A stretch of DNA of 64,000 nt from Paramecium sonneborni (taxonomy: Eukaryota > Ciliophora > Oligohymenophorea > Peniculida > Parameciidae), in NCBI GenBank assembly GCA_905182985.1, contig CAJJDN010000093.1:221904-285903 (forward strand), given 5' to 3'. The first letter of the stretch is position 1. Each line of letters begins with the position of its first letter. Positions 46,778 through 61,630 of this stretch are shown here, piece by piece. Position numbers and translations under genes: made by a program. The notes beneath the pieces are model-generated. The model did not search any database. It was given only the letters and a program-made list of their open reading frames with translations, and was not told the origin of the DNA.

Positions 46778-47372
46778 TCATGCAAAGGTCTTTTTTGTCA
46801 TAATATTATAGAAATCATCAAATGTGACTTAAGCATCTCCATCTGAATCAGCTCTATCAATCATTTCTTATAATTCTGAGTCATCCATAGTTTCTCCTAA
46901 TTCTTTAGCTACCTTTCTTAGATCTTTTAAGGTTATAACTCCTGCTCTTTCTGAATCAAACAAATTGAAGACTTTCTTATATAATTTAAGGTATATTTTA
47001 CTTAGATATCAGCTCTAGAATCTCTCTCACTAATTCTAGCAGTCATTAATTTCAAAAACTCTGCAAAATCAATTTAACCGCTTCCATCTGTATCTAAATC
47101 ACTAATCATTTAGTAAATAGTTTGATTTTTTGCTTCAAATCCTAAAGAAGTCATTGCGGCTTTTAATTCTTTTGGATCAATTGATTAACCGCTAATTTTG
47201 TTATAAAAAATTACCCATCTGTATCAAATAAGTCAAATGCTTCTTTGATTTCCAAGACTTCTTCTTCTGTCAAACCAGGTTTAACAAATTCAGCTGGATT
47301 GAATTTACCTGATTGATTCTTTTAAGCAGGTGGAGCTTATTATGGTGGTGGTTACTATCCTCTTCGTGCCAT
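46778..47372 (-). CDS. Centrin
   Basis: A Ca2+-binding EF-hand protein of basal bodies and contractile cortical fibres. A 181-aa protein with introns of 23 and 26 nt. The basic/Gln/Pro-rich N-terminus (MARRGQQPPPQQAPPAQ) precedes [20 protein letters not shown]. Four EF-hands: loop 1 DTDGGQSIDPKE, loop 2 [15 protein letters not shown], loop 3 [13 protein letters not shown] (probably weak Ca2+ binding, with an Arg/Ala-containing loop), loop 4 [24 protein letters not shown] closes the protein. The centrin signature FDxxDxxxSGxID and the K-R-T/K-T-F-type end are recognisable. Convergent with P2. Confidence 0.92.
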
Positions 47373-47622
47373 TTATTAAGAAATATAATTATTTATTAAA
47401 AGATATTCACTATTTTATTTCTGTATTTCTAATGTTGTTTTCCATTTATTAATTATGAACAATAAAAAATACTTAGAGAATTCGTTTTAAAACAAATGAA
47501 GAATAAATAAGTATTATCTAATTAAATATTATCTAATAAAATGTCTAATAAAGAATAATTAATAATTTATATCTTATATATATTTGAAATCAATAAAAAT
47601 TATAATTTATATAACAAATAAA

Positions 47623-48949
47623 ATGAATATTAGTGATAGAAATATGGATATTGAACCAATTGAACAAAAACCATCAATTCCATATGTTTAAGATGAAAAA
47701 TAAGCCTTTTTTAATTTTATTAAATCAATAATCGGAATAGGAGCAATTTCATTTCCTTTTGCAGCTAATAAAGTAGGATGGTTAGGTTCTATTTTAATAA
47801 CAATTCCAGTACTTTTTTGCACTATTAAGTATTTTTATTTACATTTATGATCTAATACATTTTTAATTGAGGTGGCAGATTATTACTCAAACAGAAAATT
47901 ACTTTTTGGAGATGTAGTTCAATTAACTTTGAAATGGGTTTGGCCATAGATAACTAATATAATGATTATTCTGTCCTAAATTGGAGTTTGTTGTGCCTAT
48001 CTAATATTTTTATATCAATCAACTGATGCAGTTTTAAATTAAATTAATATTCCTTTGTCAAAAATAACAATTTTTTTATTAACCTTGATTCTGATTATTC
48101 CTTTATCATTGATCAGAAGGATGAAATACTTTCATTATGTAAGTAAACTGGGATTTTATGTTAATTTACTTACTTTCATTATAGTATTTTCTGATTCTTT
48201 GAATTTAATATATCGTGATGGCATTTCATATGGACCTAGTATTAATTTATAAAGTAATATCGAAATTAATTTAGATACATTTTAATTTATTGGGATAGCC
48301 TGTTTAACACTTTAGTGCAATTTGACTATTCTACCAATCAGAAATGATATGACCAATAAGCAACCTTTTTAAAGATATTAAGAACTATCATTATATTTAT
48401 GCTTTTTTATTGCAATTTTTATAACAACTTTTGCTATTTGGGGTTACAAAGATAATATAAATTAAATTATCATTTTCAATATTCAAAACCTTTATCTAAG
48501 ATCAGTAACCATGATTGCTTATGGAATTTGTATATTAATGACATATGCACTTTAATTATTTCCAGCTGTATAAATTATTGAAGAACAATTCTCATCATTT
48601 ACTTACAAAGAATTTGACCAATCTGAAAATTAAGATGAAAGTGTATTTGTAGTAGATAAAATGTCGTTAATTATCAGAGGGCTTTTAATGTTAATAATTT
48701 ATTTTATATCATACAAAATACCAGATCTATCATAATTTATTAATTTAATTGGAAGTTTCTTTGGTTCATTTTGTTAAGTAAGGTAAATAAAAATTTTAAT
48801 AGTTTTTGATCCCCTTATTAGCACATTGGATTTGCTTCAAGGATTAAGAAGCAAGCTGGAGATTGAAACTAGAATATTTTTTTATGTCAATATTTACAGC
48901 CTTAGCAATCATATTTGGTTCATATGAATCAATCAAGGGTTTGATGTGA
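47623..48949 (+). CDS. Amino-acid transporter of the AAAP/SLC36-38 type, with an in-frame TGA
   Basis: Predicted proton- or Na+-coupled amino-acid permease, about 430 aa. The first helix block AFFNFIKSIIGIGAISFPFA matches the family's N-terminal unwound helix. About ten hydrophobic segments follow, including ITNIMIILSQIGVCCAYLIF, ISLVTIFLLTLILII-like and LRSVTMIAYGICILMTYALQ. A 25-nt intron lies before the last segments. A TGA at 47848-47850 interrupts the second helix, between KYFYLHL and SNTFLIEVADYYS. No GT...AG intron removes it in frame. It is either a true early stop (pseudogene), a sequence error, or a read-through. Confidence 0.7.
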
Positions 48950-49231
48950 ATAAAATTTATTATACAATAAAACATTTTATTAGATTTAATATTATTTTAT
49001 GTAAAAGAATTGAAAATCAATTTGATTCAATTTTAAAACTAAAAGATCTCCATTAAAATCAATTTCGTTTTTCTATCCTTATTATTTTCTTCATAGAAAT
49101 TATCTTTAATTAAACCTTCCTTTAGCAGTTTTTGTATTTTCAAAATATTAAGTGTATTCTTTCGAGGGTATTTAAATTATTAAAGTATTTTACATTATGG
49201 GTTTATTGTCATTGTTTATGATAAAACTCTA
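48950..49231. other. AT-rich spacer between convergent genes
   Basis: No gene seen. Confidence 0.45.
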
Positions 49232-50677
49232 TCAAACAATGAATCGAATAGAATTTTAAATTAAATTAAAGAATTACCTAAATTTATCAGATAAATTACT
49301 ATTAGTATATCGCTCATCTCTTCTTTTTAAAATTTTATTTTAAATTAAATTTTTAAAATCAAATGATTGAGTTTTATTAAATTACTTGTTTTTTTTGAGA
49401 AATAAAGATGATTAATTAATCACTTAATAAATGGGTAAAAAAATTAAATAAATCATAATAATAGAGACAAAAATTAAAAATATTGAAATCAATATTACAA
49501 TTAATGCCATCTATTAAATTTCTTTATTCAATATTTAATTTAAATGTTTCATTTATTTAGCAATATCATTTTCAATTTACAAATCATAAAAGAGAATCAA
49601 ATAATAATTAATATTTCTAAGCTTTTAAATAAATATGACGACATCTTTTTCATAAACTGTATTATATCTACATAAAATATTATGAGTAGTTAAATGGCAA
49701 GTAGACTAAACAGTATTGTTTTAGTAATAATTAATAAGAGAATTCCAGTCTTCTTAATTAAATCCAGTTATTTCTGAGTCTGCAAAGTGTTTAAGTTGGG
49801 ATGAATTGGCTACTATTTTATTTTTATAATTTGTCAATAATAATTGTCCTTTTTGATCAGCTATCATAATGTTAATGGTCTCAACTCTAATCATGCTATT
49901 CTAAAAAATTATGTCAGAACAAAATATTCCTTCAACATCCCAATTTAAATTTAACATTGATTACGTCATAGTCATTGAATAAGTAGGTTCATCTCCAAAA
50001 TATTTATAAACATCGCTTAATTAAGTATTATTGCTTTTATCTTTTTTTAAATTTTAGAAATGTTATTGAAACCAAATTCTATCTGAAGGATGGAAATTTT
50101 CCAACTTTATATATTAAGGGTAGACGTAGCTGAATTCATAAAAGTCAATAGAAGATACAAAATAAAATTAGTTAGGAATAAAAGGATCATCAAGTCCCAT
50201 CATACTTAAAATAATTGAACTTATTAAAAATGTATGATTTCTAAAAATTTATTATGTTTAATCTTCCAAAGGTTCAACATCATTTTAATTAAGAGCAAAA
50301 TACTAATAACAAGGGATAGAATAAGAATGATCAGGAGGTATATGGGTAGAATTATAGTCACAAAGACGAGTGATAGGTTTATTGATCCAGATATTATTTC
50401 TTAATTAAAACCAATACAATTAATTCAGATTAGTAAGGGTAATTTAAGCTTATATGATTTATGAAATTATACTTCTTCTAAATAATGAATTAAGTTATCC
50501 ATCTATTGAATCTGCTGAATTAGTTAAATGATTAAACATTTATTTTAGCATACTGTCCTTTTCAGAGTTGCTCAATATATTCTAAACATAATATAAATTT
50601 ATCGTATAGGTCAAAATGATTGAAGGAATTATTATTGCCAATATTATGCCGTTAATAATTAATATCTAGGTTCTCAT
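49232..50677 (-). CDS. Two-TM sensor-like membrane protein (possible Cache domain)
   Basis: A 481-aa protein, no intron, clean frame. One membrane helix at the very N-terminus (ILIINGIILAIIIPSIILTY) and one near residue 400 (MALIVILISIFLIFVSIIMI) enclose about 370 residues outside. The outer region has FHPSDRIWFQQHFQ, VYKYFGDEPTYSMTMTQSML, VETINIMIADQKGQLLL and a few Cys. The helix-sensor-helix layout and an IxxxDxxGxLL-like strand resemble extracellular Cache sensors of kinases and cyclases, but this is a resemblance only. Only a short basic tail (about 60 aa) follows the second helix, so no output domain is attached. Confidence 0.75.
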
Positions 50678-51568
50678 TTTAAATTTTCCTAAATTTGAGC
50701 GAAAACAACTATTTAAAAAAGAGGTCGAGACCTTATAATTCATAATTTGAGAATAATAAAAATAATGTATTAGATATTCAATTCGAATGTTATATTTAAA
50801 TAATTCTTAAATTACTCTTTCTTTATAAAACACTTAATTACAATCTAATGAATTATTCACTTCCATATTTGCCAAAAATCCTATATATACAAGTAAGGAA
50901 TAATATAAGGTCGATTATTAAATTACCTTTTGTAAAAGACTTAATATTAAATAAATTATTACAGGGTTTATAATCTAAAATTGACATTAAAGTCTAAGAT
51001 TAAATAATTGCTTCAATTATCTTTTGTTCCAAAAAAATCAAATAAATTTGATAAAGCATTTTTTAGAGAGTAAAAATATTTTTAAATGAAAATCCATTCA
51101 AAATATGATTTATTTCTATCTTATCAATGACAATATTAATTCATTTTTAATTCATTTTAATATATATTAGTTTTTATTTACAGAATTTCTTGGATTATTA
51201 AATTTTTTTAAGTCTTTAGATAAGGCATGTATTAGAAAATACATTTATATAATTTTTACTTAATTGATTGTTTTATAAGTATTTGAAATAGAAAAAAGTT
51301 CTTATTAATATATCTTATTATACTATTCTGAATAAATTTTAAATGAAATTCTTTGGTAGACAGAAATTGTAAAAATGAATCGCAATATTTCTAGAATAAC
51401 AATATTATAACAATTCCATCAAAAATTTTGTGTTAAATTAAAAATAACTCTTTATGATTAAGGATTATGATATTTAGAATATTACTAGTTAAAGATTTTG
51501 ATTAATAATTGAAAAATAATGAATATTTAGAGATTATATGATATAATATAATTTTATTAATAATAATA
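50678..51568. other. AT-rich spacer between divergent genes
   Basis: Nearly 900 bp of A+T-rich DNA with no frame I can support; the longest empty stretch in the window. Confidence 0.45.
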
Positions 51569-52379
51569 ATGAATCAATAATTTTTTGGCAATTCAAGGTT
51601 GGCAATCCAAAGAGCTCAATAACTTCACTTATTCTTCACAGAGTCAGTTATATATGACTAATTTAAATATACAGCTAAAATGCCTTAATATCCAAAGATT
51701 GTATTTTTGCAATCAAATCCATTTATAAGAAATTTAGTGGAGAAGTATTGAATTTTATATTCTTTTAGACAATTTGTTCAATATTCTATTGTAGATGCTT
51801 AGAAGACAAGTGGAGAAGTAAATGATTAAATAATTGTTAGGATAGTGTTGCTAGATTGGCTGAATAGGTTCAATTGTAATCAACTCAAAAAAATGGTGCA
51901 TTGTTATTTGGATTCCCTAATAGCGCTGTTGATGCTGAAAAGTAATATTTAATAGAAAAATTCTTAGACTAGATCGTTTATTAGATGGTGTTAATTTGGC
52001 TATCAGATTCAAATTATCTGAATCATTGGCATAGAAAATAGCAGGATCATATTTATCATGTTAATCATGTGGAAAGGTATTTAATACAAGTTTACCATTT
52101 GTAACTCCAACTCATCCTGGATATTAGAATAATGTAAGTGAAAAAACAAATAAATCTAGTGTTAAACTCCAAGTAAATGTGCTTTAGAATAAAGTTCTGC
52201 CCCAGCTGATTAAGTAAATGCAGAAGTTGCCAATTATTTTTAATAGAAAGTATAATATCTAATGAATTGATTAGGGTGCATATCTTGAATATGAAATAAA
52301 TGAAGAACATTTATAATATGATTCATAGGAGTTCTTTGAAAAATTAGACAATGCAGTAGCTACACATATCAAAGTATGA
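51569..52379 (+). CDS. Adenylate-kinase-like protein with a degenerate P-loop
   Basis: A 228-aa protein with five introns (24, 23, 26, 26, 25 nt). The second half follows adenylate kinases: ALLFGFPNSAVDAEKLDRLL (family: GFPR...QAE.L), VNLAIRFKLSESLAQKIAGS, LSCQSCGKVFN (start of a LID with CxxC), THPGYQNN, and a closing helix EFFEKLDNAVATHIKV. The N-terminal P-loop GxPGxGKGT is absent; the aligned stretch is KIVFLQSNPFIRNLVEK. The Arg after GFP is Asn. It is therefore probably not a working nucleotide kinase; a structural or ciliary role is possible. Stop at 52377-52379. Confidence 0.78.
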
Positions 52380-52609
52380 TATTTTTAAACAAAAAAGAAA
52401 AATTAAAATTATTATAACAATAATAACTTCTTATTTTCAGCTTTAACATAAATAAAATGATGAAAAGCTGAAAAAGTAAAATAAGTCTAAAAATTGATAA
52501 TTTCATTATTATTATTTGCTTTTTCTTTTTTACTACTATTTAATTAGAAATCTGTTTTGAATATTGTGCTTATATATTTAAATGCCTAGAGCCAAGTTAT
52601 CCATATGGG

Positions 52610-54626
<2,017 letters not shown>

Positions 54627-54659
54627 AACAGAATTTATAATTTATATTAAAATAAATGA

Positions 54660-55601
54660 TTATCTAATCTTATGATAATTCGATGTTTCTAATGCTAAAA
54701 GTAATGCTTAAGTTCCATTTCTTCTTCCATCTTGAACAAACAAAGCATGATACAATTATATAACCAAAGCTAATTCTGGTAAACTTAAATTCATTCTATT
54801 CGCTTCCTTTATAGCTATGTTCAAATTTTTAATAAAATGTTCAACATAAAATTCTGGCTTAAATCTCCCTTAATCATTCTCAATCCCAAATAACTCCCTA
54901 CTGTAGAATTTGCTGCTCCACTTTTAATTATATTTAATAATTATTCCAAGTTTAATCTACATTTATGTCCATATAATAAACCCTCTACTGTTCCAATCAT
55001 AGTACCTGTTATGACCATTTAATTCACCATCTTTGTATGTTAACTAATCCAGCATTACCCATCAATTAGATATCTCAACTATGTACTTTTAATGCCTCGA
55101 TTATTCTATCCAAAGCCTTCTATTAACCTCCACACATTATTACCAATTATCCTTCATGAGCTCCTCCTACATCTCCTCCACTTACTGAACCATCTATTGA
55201 ATCTATTCCTCTCTTACTTACCTCCTTAAATATCCTTTCTACTAATTCGGGTAATGAAGTTGTATGATCAATTAACTATGTCCCCTTCTACATATAAATT
55301 TTATTTTCTTGTTAATTCTTTTTATCATACTTTTGTCTTACTGTAATATTCCTTAAACTCTCAATAATACCTATTCTACATCTTTTGGATAGCCGAACAT
55401 TAAAAACACAGCATCCCTTTTTTCTGACAATTCTCTTGATTCAATAAACTCTGCTCCTACTTCTATTAACGGCTCTGACTTTTCTTTTGTTCTATTGAAT
55501 ATCCTTAATTTATCGGCTGCTTTCATTACATGTTTGCACATAGACACACTTATTACACCTATATTCATTTTTATTATAGAATCCATATTATTCATTTTCA
55601 A
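54660..55601 (-). pseudogene. Dead 3-hydroxyisobutyrate-dehydrogenase-type gene
   Basis: Family blocks are clear but scattered over frames: KHVMKAADKLRIFNRTKEKS, DAVFLMFGYPKDVEQ, LIDHTTSLPELVERIF, SIDGSVSGGDVGGAHEGQL, QLMGNAG, KMVNQMVITGTMIGTVEGLL and [15 protein letters not shown]. These are the NAD(P)-dependent beta-hydroxyacid dehydrogenase signatures, including the D-x-P/S-V-S-G-G substrate motif and the K-M-x-N catalytic lysine motif. The Rossmann GxGxxG near the N-terminus is missing (NIGVISVSMCKH). At least three frameshifts and one in-frame TGA (after KVHS) follow. Some shifts are single-base homopolymer differences, but the lost glycine motif makes it non-functional. Confidence 0.8.
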
Positions 55602-56336
55602 CTCAAAATTACTCTTTAATCTATTGTTATTTCTCTAATAATCAAATTCTTAAATTATTCAATCAATATTTTCAATCTTATTATCATAATTTTGCTTTCT
55701 CTCAACCATAAATAATTTAAGTAAATTCAATTTTATTAATCTATTAATTATTACTTCAGTACTAATTTAAATCTTAATACGATTCCCTTAAAAAAAAAAG
55801 AATGTTTCAATATGTCAAATACACTAATTACTTCATACTCAAAGTGTTTCAAAATTAGAAAAAACCTTATTTTTGTTCTTAAAAAAAGATTATAAATTAA
55901 TGTCTAGTTAAAAATTAACAAAATTAAGATATATCAATCATTTTATAATTTAGTATATCTATCGAATATCAAATATAATCATCAGAATTACCTAAGATAA
56001 AAAGTCAATAAAGACTTGATTTATAATCTATTAATTATTAAATTTTTCATTTATTTCAAAAGGTTTATAAACTGCTGTAATTAATAATAACTTAGATTAA
56101 TTTTCAACCATAAAATTAAAATATTATAATGATCTTCTACAATTTAAAAAATTTCTTTCCTATTCTAACTGCAAATAAAATTAACTCTAAATTTAGTCAA
56201 TATATATTATTGACAATCTTAAAGGTTTTTTTCATAGATTAAGAGCAAATAATTTTTCTAAATTAAGAGTCGTAGTAAAAAAATATTAAATAAACTTTTA
56301 ATTAATACTAGCTAAAAATGTCAACAGTTGGAAGGC
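55602..56336. other. AT-rich spacer between divergent units
   Basis: No supported gene; presumably the promoter of the HK2 gene lies at its right end. Confidence 0.45.
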
Positions 56337-59003
56337 ATGTAGAAATATTAAATTAAAATAATTAAGCTCTAGTAGTAGATAATTGTTCTAAAATTTTTGA
56401 GAAGATTATATATTTTCTACTAAAGAGATTGCAAGATTATGATATATTTATTTAAAATGCTAATTTACACAAGTTACCTATATGTGCAATTTTTACTAAG
56501 AAACACTTTTTTTCTCATAGAGATAATCATAAATGGAGAAAGCTCACTGAAATACATTATAATTAACTCGATTTCTTTAGCAATTTCAGTTTTATTATTG
56601 GTTATGGAGACCCTTAAAAAATAAAATATTTATGCAAATAACATAGGAGCATCAATATTATGTGTACTTAACATAGAGTTCATATACCAAGATATTGCTT
56701 AAATCAATACACTTTAATTAGGGATCTTCATAGTGATTCTGATTACATAATTTGAAGATGCATAAAAATGGCATAAATTTATGAAGCATTCGATATTGTT
56801 GTATTTTTTTATCAGAACCCTCATATAATATAAGGAATAATTATACATAACTGAATTATTGACATGCTTTTTATGGTAACCATTGAATCATTGGATGTTG
56901 CATTTGAAGAAAGAAGATGATCAGATGGCATTTAAGAAACAATCTTTAGATATAACGAAATATCATATTGAATAAATTCCATAACTTATGAAAGATTAAT
57001 CTGAATAAGATGAATAATGCAGCAGTGTTTGTAGGAGTTTAAAAATCTAAAATAATTTGAGAGAGTTAAAGTAAATAAACCTCAAGAATCCTTTTGAATA
57101 GTACAAGGAAAGTTCAAAGAACACATATTCAGATAAAGAATTAGGATCATAGAGATCTACAACTAATTTAGATATACCTTAAATATGGGATTTGTTACCA
57201 TTTGGAATAGGATTGATGAATAATCTATTTGAGATGGTGATAAATAATTAAAAATTATTATAGTTTTTAAAAGTGTCAGACAATGATGTAAGAAATATCA
57301 TTTTGAGTTTAGATTCATTATTAGAAAGGTAAAATTTAATAATAAAATAAGTTGTGAATCTTGGGAAAGTAAATCAATAAAATAGGTAGGTTCAAATTAA
57401 AGCAATCGTTAGAGTAAAAGAATCTTAAGAGGTCAATAGTTGTCTATAATATCAAAAAGTTTAATTGAATAGAGCTCAATAAATCCAGAGGGAGGTACCA
57501 ATACAAATATAAATAATAATATCACTTATTGTCAAAATACAAATAATTAAATAAGAGATGAAGTGATGACAATAAAGACAAGATTTAGAAACTTGAATTT
57601 GTTGTTCAAGAAATTCGCTTAAAAGTCTCCTTCTATGACAAATAATGCAGATTATTCTGTTTAATCAATAGGATAAAATATATAGATAATAAAGATTGTT
57701 TAAGAAGTAGGGGAAATGAAATGTTATTTGAGGATTAAAGTTTATGAAATTGAAATAAATAATAAAGTAAATTATCTATTTTTGATTGAAAACATAACTA
57801 ATAAAGAAGAATTAAGATAATTAAACATTAGATACAAGTATCAATAAGCATTACTAAATTCATTATGTCATGAGTTGAGAACTCCAATGAATAGTACATT
57901 ATCATAATTAAATGCATTATCTACATTAATTTAACCTAATATTAGAGATAAAAATTTGTAGCCAGCAATAATTTCAGCTAAAAAACTAATGTTTTAATTG
58001 AATGATATTTTAGATTATGCTTAAATTGATTGTAAGAATTTTAAATTGAATATATCTCAGTTTGATTTAAATGAAATCTTTGAAGTTTTAAAAGAATTGT
58101 TTGATTAGGAATGCAAAGAAAAACAATTAGATTTTTAACTTAATACAAATTTTAATTATATAATAAATAGTGATAAAGAAAGAATACTTAGAATTTTGGT
58201 TAATTTAATTGATAATTCAATAAAGTTTACAAATTAATGCGGTTCAATTATTGTAAATGTGGATGAAAATAAATCCTGTATAATTTTTACAGTAGAGGAT
58301 AATGGGGTTGGTATGTCTGAAAAGACTCTAGAGTAAATTAGAAATAATTTTGATATGTAATTTTATGATTCATATTTATTCTAATAAACTAAATTAGGTT
58401 TAGGATTAAAGATCTCTTAATAAATAGCTAAATTTCTATGTGTTAATAATAAGTTAATAATAGATAGTACTGAGAATGTTTATACAAAAATAACATTCAA
58501 AATAGAAAATCATAAAAAGTAGACCAGCCAATAAAAACTACCATCATATTAAGGATGTAATATTACAATTAGTTGTACCTGTATTTAAATATTAAATGTG
58601 GATGATGTAAGATTTAACCATAGTGCCATAGAAGCACTTTTATAATAACATAAAGTTAAAATGGATAGTGCTTATAATGGTTAACAAGCTATTGAGAAAA
58701 TAAAGGAAAAATTAAATTCTCCTTGTTGTAAAACTTACAAATTGATTTTTATGGACATTGAAATGCCTGTAAAAAATGGTTATTAAGCTTCAAAAGATGT
58801 AAGAAATTACAAATTCATTTGTATAGATAACTGAAATTTTGATAAAAGAAAATTTATATGAATAATGTTCTATAGTAATGTGTTCTGCCTATAATGGAAA
58901 TGAAAATAATAACAATATGAAAAATTGTGGTATCAAAGAGATATTACCTAAACCAATAGAGTAAAAACAACTTAAACAATTACTTGATAAATATTTATTA
59001 TGA
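56337..59003 (+). CDS. Membrane hybrid histidine kinase with receiver domain (HK2)
   Basis: An 871-aa protein with two introns (23 and 28 nt). The N-terminal 190 residues hold several membrane helices (LRNTFFLIEIII, IIINSISLAISVLLLVMETL, LGIFIVILITQFE). A PAS-like region around LLPFGIGLMNNLFEMVI follows, then the H-box NSLCHELRTPMNSTLSQLNA, the N box LVNLIDNSIKFTNQ, G1 VEDNGVGM and G2 TKLGLGLKISQQ. The receiver has ILNVDDVRFN, phospho-Asp in LIFMDIEMPVKNG and Lys in ILPKPIEQ. Start chosen at ATG 56337, which opens the frame upstream of ATG 56439. The stop lies 16 bp before the start of HK3. Confidence 0.88.
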
Positions 59004-59019
59004 TTATATTTATTAACAA

Positions 59020-61580
59020 ATGGAAATACTTATAAAATTATTGATACTCTAATTAATAATTAAGGACTTAGTTGATATAGCATTTATTTGGAAAGATAGT
59101 AATTTAATAACCTTTTGTTTGAATGTAATCTCTCTCACTATTGCGATCATACTTTTAATTCTTGATTATTGGAAATTTTCAATCATTTATTTAAAAGTAG
59201 GCATCACGGGATTGTGTGTAATTAATTCTGAAATTCCATTTTAATAAAGAATTAACTTTGCCAATGTAGCTTATTTAGCATACTCTGCTCTACTTTTATT
59301 AAAGATTTATTCATAAACCTTATCAACTAGACTTGTTGTTCATTTTTAATTACTCTACATAACCATAAGAGTTATATTTACATAATCAAATTATGAATTA
59401 CATCCGATTTTGATTATCATGTTTTTATAACCAATCAATCATTATATTATGAAATATATACAATAGGCAAAATGTTCACAATAAACTTAAACCTTTGCTT
59501 AGCAAGAGTTCAAATTTAGGTAAACTTAGTTTGAATAAGATTAATTATTATCAAGCGAGAGCAAAAGAGATTTTATCAAATATGATATAAATGAGAGCAT
59601 TATTCTTAAAGCATTAAATGGAGAAATAGAATCTCCTCAACAAGAACATAAATATATTGGAAATAATAAAGATGGTATGGACTAAAGAATCATTGTAAAA
59701 AAATAACCGAATAATTTACCAGCAACGGTTATATCAGATTCCATTTATAATATGGAACCATTAAAAATTGAGAAAAATCCTAGTACTAAATATTCAGAAA
59801 TAGTATCGATAATGAATAATCTACCATTTGGTATCCTGTTTGTAGATTAATCCTTAAAAGTTTTAGATTTTAACCAAAGAGTAACATAATTATTAGGTCT
59901 ATCTAATTCTGATGACATAATTTCTTTTTTAGATAAAGCTATATAGAGGTATCTCAAATTGATTATAAAAGCGGAGATTTTTGTGAATTCCGATCATCAA
60001 AAAAAGTAAGAAAACCTTAAAAATCGCTTAGTAAACGGACATTCTAAAAATAACCATCAATTAGTCCATAAAAAAAATACTTAGATGAGCATATTCCTGA
60101 TGTATTGTCTTAATACAACAATAACACATCATAATTTAAAGGAGACAGTGATGGTAATATAGGGAAAAATCTAAAATCTATTTTTTAGAATTTTAAAAAA
60201 ATTCATTAGAGCCAATTAACATCTTTGTCTAGAGACAACTTTCAATATATAATCAGAATGGATAATATGAATTAATCTAATGGTAAAATCAAATATAAGA
60301 GTTTGAAGCTTAAAATATTTTAATTGGAAGGTTTTGTTTAATGGGAATCAGTGGTTTATTTATTCTTTTTAGAGAACATTACGAAAAGGGAAGAATATAA
60401 ATTATTGAATCATAAATATAAGTTCTAATAAGCTTTACTTAATTCTTTATGTCATGAACTAAGAACACCAATTAATGGAACTGTATCTTAATTATATGCA
60501 TTGAAGAATCAATTATCATAAAGTTTAATTGAATCTCATTTAGATCCAGCAATTGTATCAGCAAAGAGGTTACAATTTTAATTGAATGATATTTTAGATT
60601 ATGCTTAAATTTAATGTTCATCTTTAATTTTAAATAAATCCTGTTTCAAATTATAGGAAGTCTTTTAATAACTTTATGAATTATTTAATTTTGAATGTGT
60701 ATAGAAAAATATAAAACTCATTATTGATTAAGCAAATCATATATCGATATATACAGATAAAGAAAGATTAACTAGAATTTTCATCAATTTATTAGATAAT
60801 TCAGTTAAATTTACTAATTAAGGTGGAACCATTAAATTATCAACTGAAATAAATCAACTTTATTATAAGTTATAAATAGAAGATGATGGACAAGGAATTA
60901 CAGAGGAAATAATAGAAAAAATTGAAGAGTAAGCAGAATTGCTATTTCAAGATTCTTTAGAATATAATTCAAACAAATTAGGTCTAGGCTTAAGAATTTC
61001 ATAATAATTAGCCAAATATCTTTATAAAGAATAATTCTTTGAAATAGATTCTGTATATGAGTAGTATACAAAAGTGAGTTTTAGATTATCTAATCAGATA
61101 TAGAATTTTTCAAATGAATTTGAAATTGACAAACATTAATTCTCTTAAGTATCTGAATGTGATTGTAGCAAGATTTTGATAGTTGATGATATCGGTTGCA
61201 ATCATTTTGCATTATAAGTTCTACTTAAAAAATTCAAATTAACAACTGATAGTGCTTATAATGGGAATTCAGCTATTGATATGGTAAAAGTAAAACTATA
61301 GTAAAAATGTTGCAAGACATACAGATTAGTGTTTATGGACATAGAAATGCCAGGCAAAAATGGATTTTAAGCTTCTTAAGAAGTAAGTAATTTTCTTATT
61401 TAGATAACTTAATTACTGAAGGAACAAAATTTAAATGAAAGTTGTACAATCACTATGTATTCAGCATATTCTGGGGATGAAGATGTTCTTATAGCGAGTT
61501 AATGTGGTATGAAAGAACGTATCTCTAAACCAACTGACATTCAGAAATTAGAATATCTTGTTAAAAAGTACCTACTATGA
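59020..61580 (+). CDS. Membrane hybrid histidine kinase with receiver domain (HK3)
   Basis: An 838-aa tandem paralogue of HK2, with introns of 23 and 21 nt. Membrane helices near the N-terminus (FCLNVISLTIAIILLILDYW, VAYLAYSALLLLKI, HPILIIMFLQPINHYI). PAS-like part: IVSIMNNLPFGILFVDQSLK. H-box NSLCHELRTPINGTVSQLYA; N box FINLLDNSVKFTNQGGT; G1 IEDDGQGI; G2 NKLGLGLRISQQ. Receiver: ILIVDDIGCN, phospho-Asp in LVFMDIEMPGKNGFQASQ, Lys in RISKPTDI. The kinase cores of HK2 and HK3 are very similar and both differ from HK1. The very short gap to HK2 could allow a shared transcript but does not prove it. Confidence 0.88.
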
Positions 61581-61630
61581 ATTATATATATATACATATA
61601 TGTATTCTCTTAATATTTTATTTTATAGTA

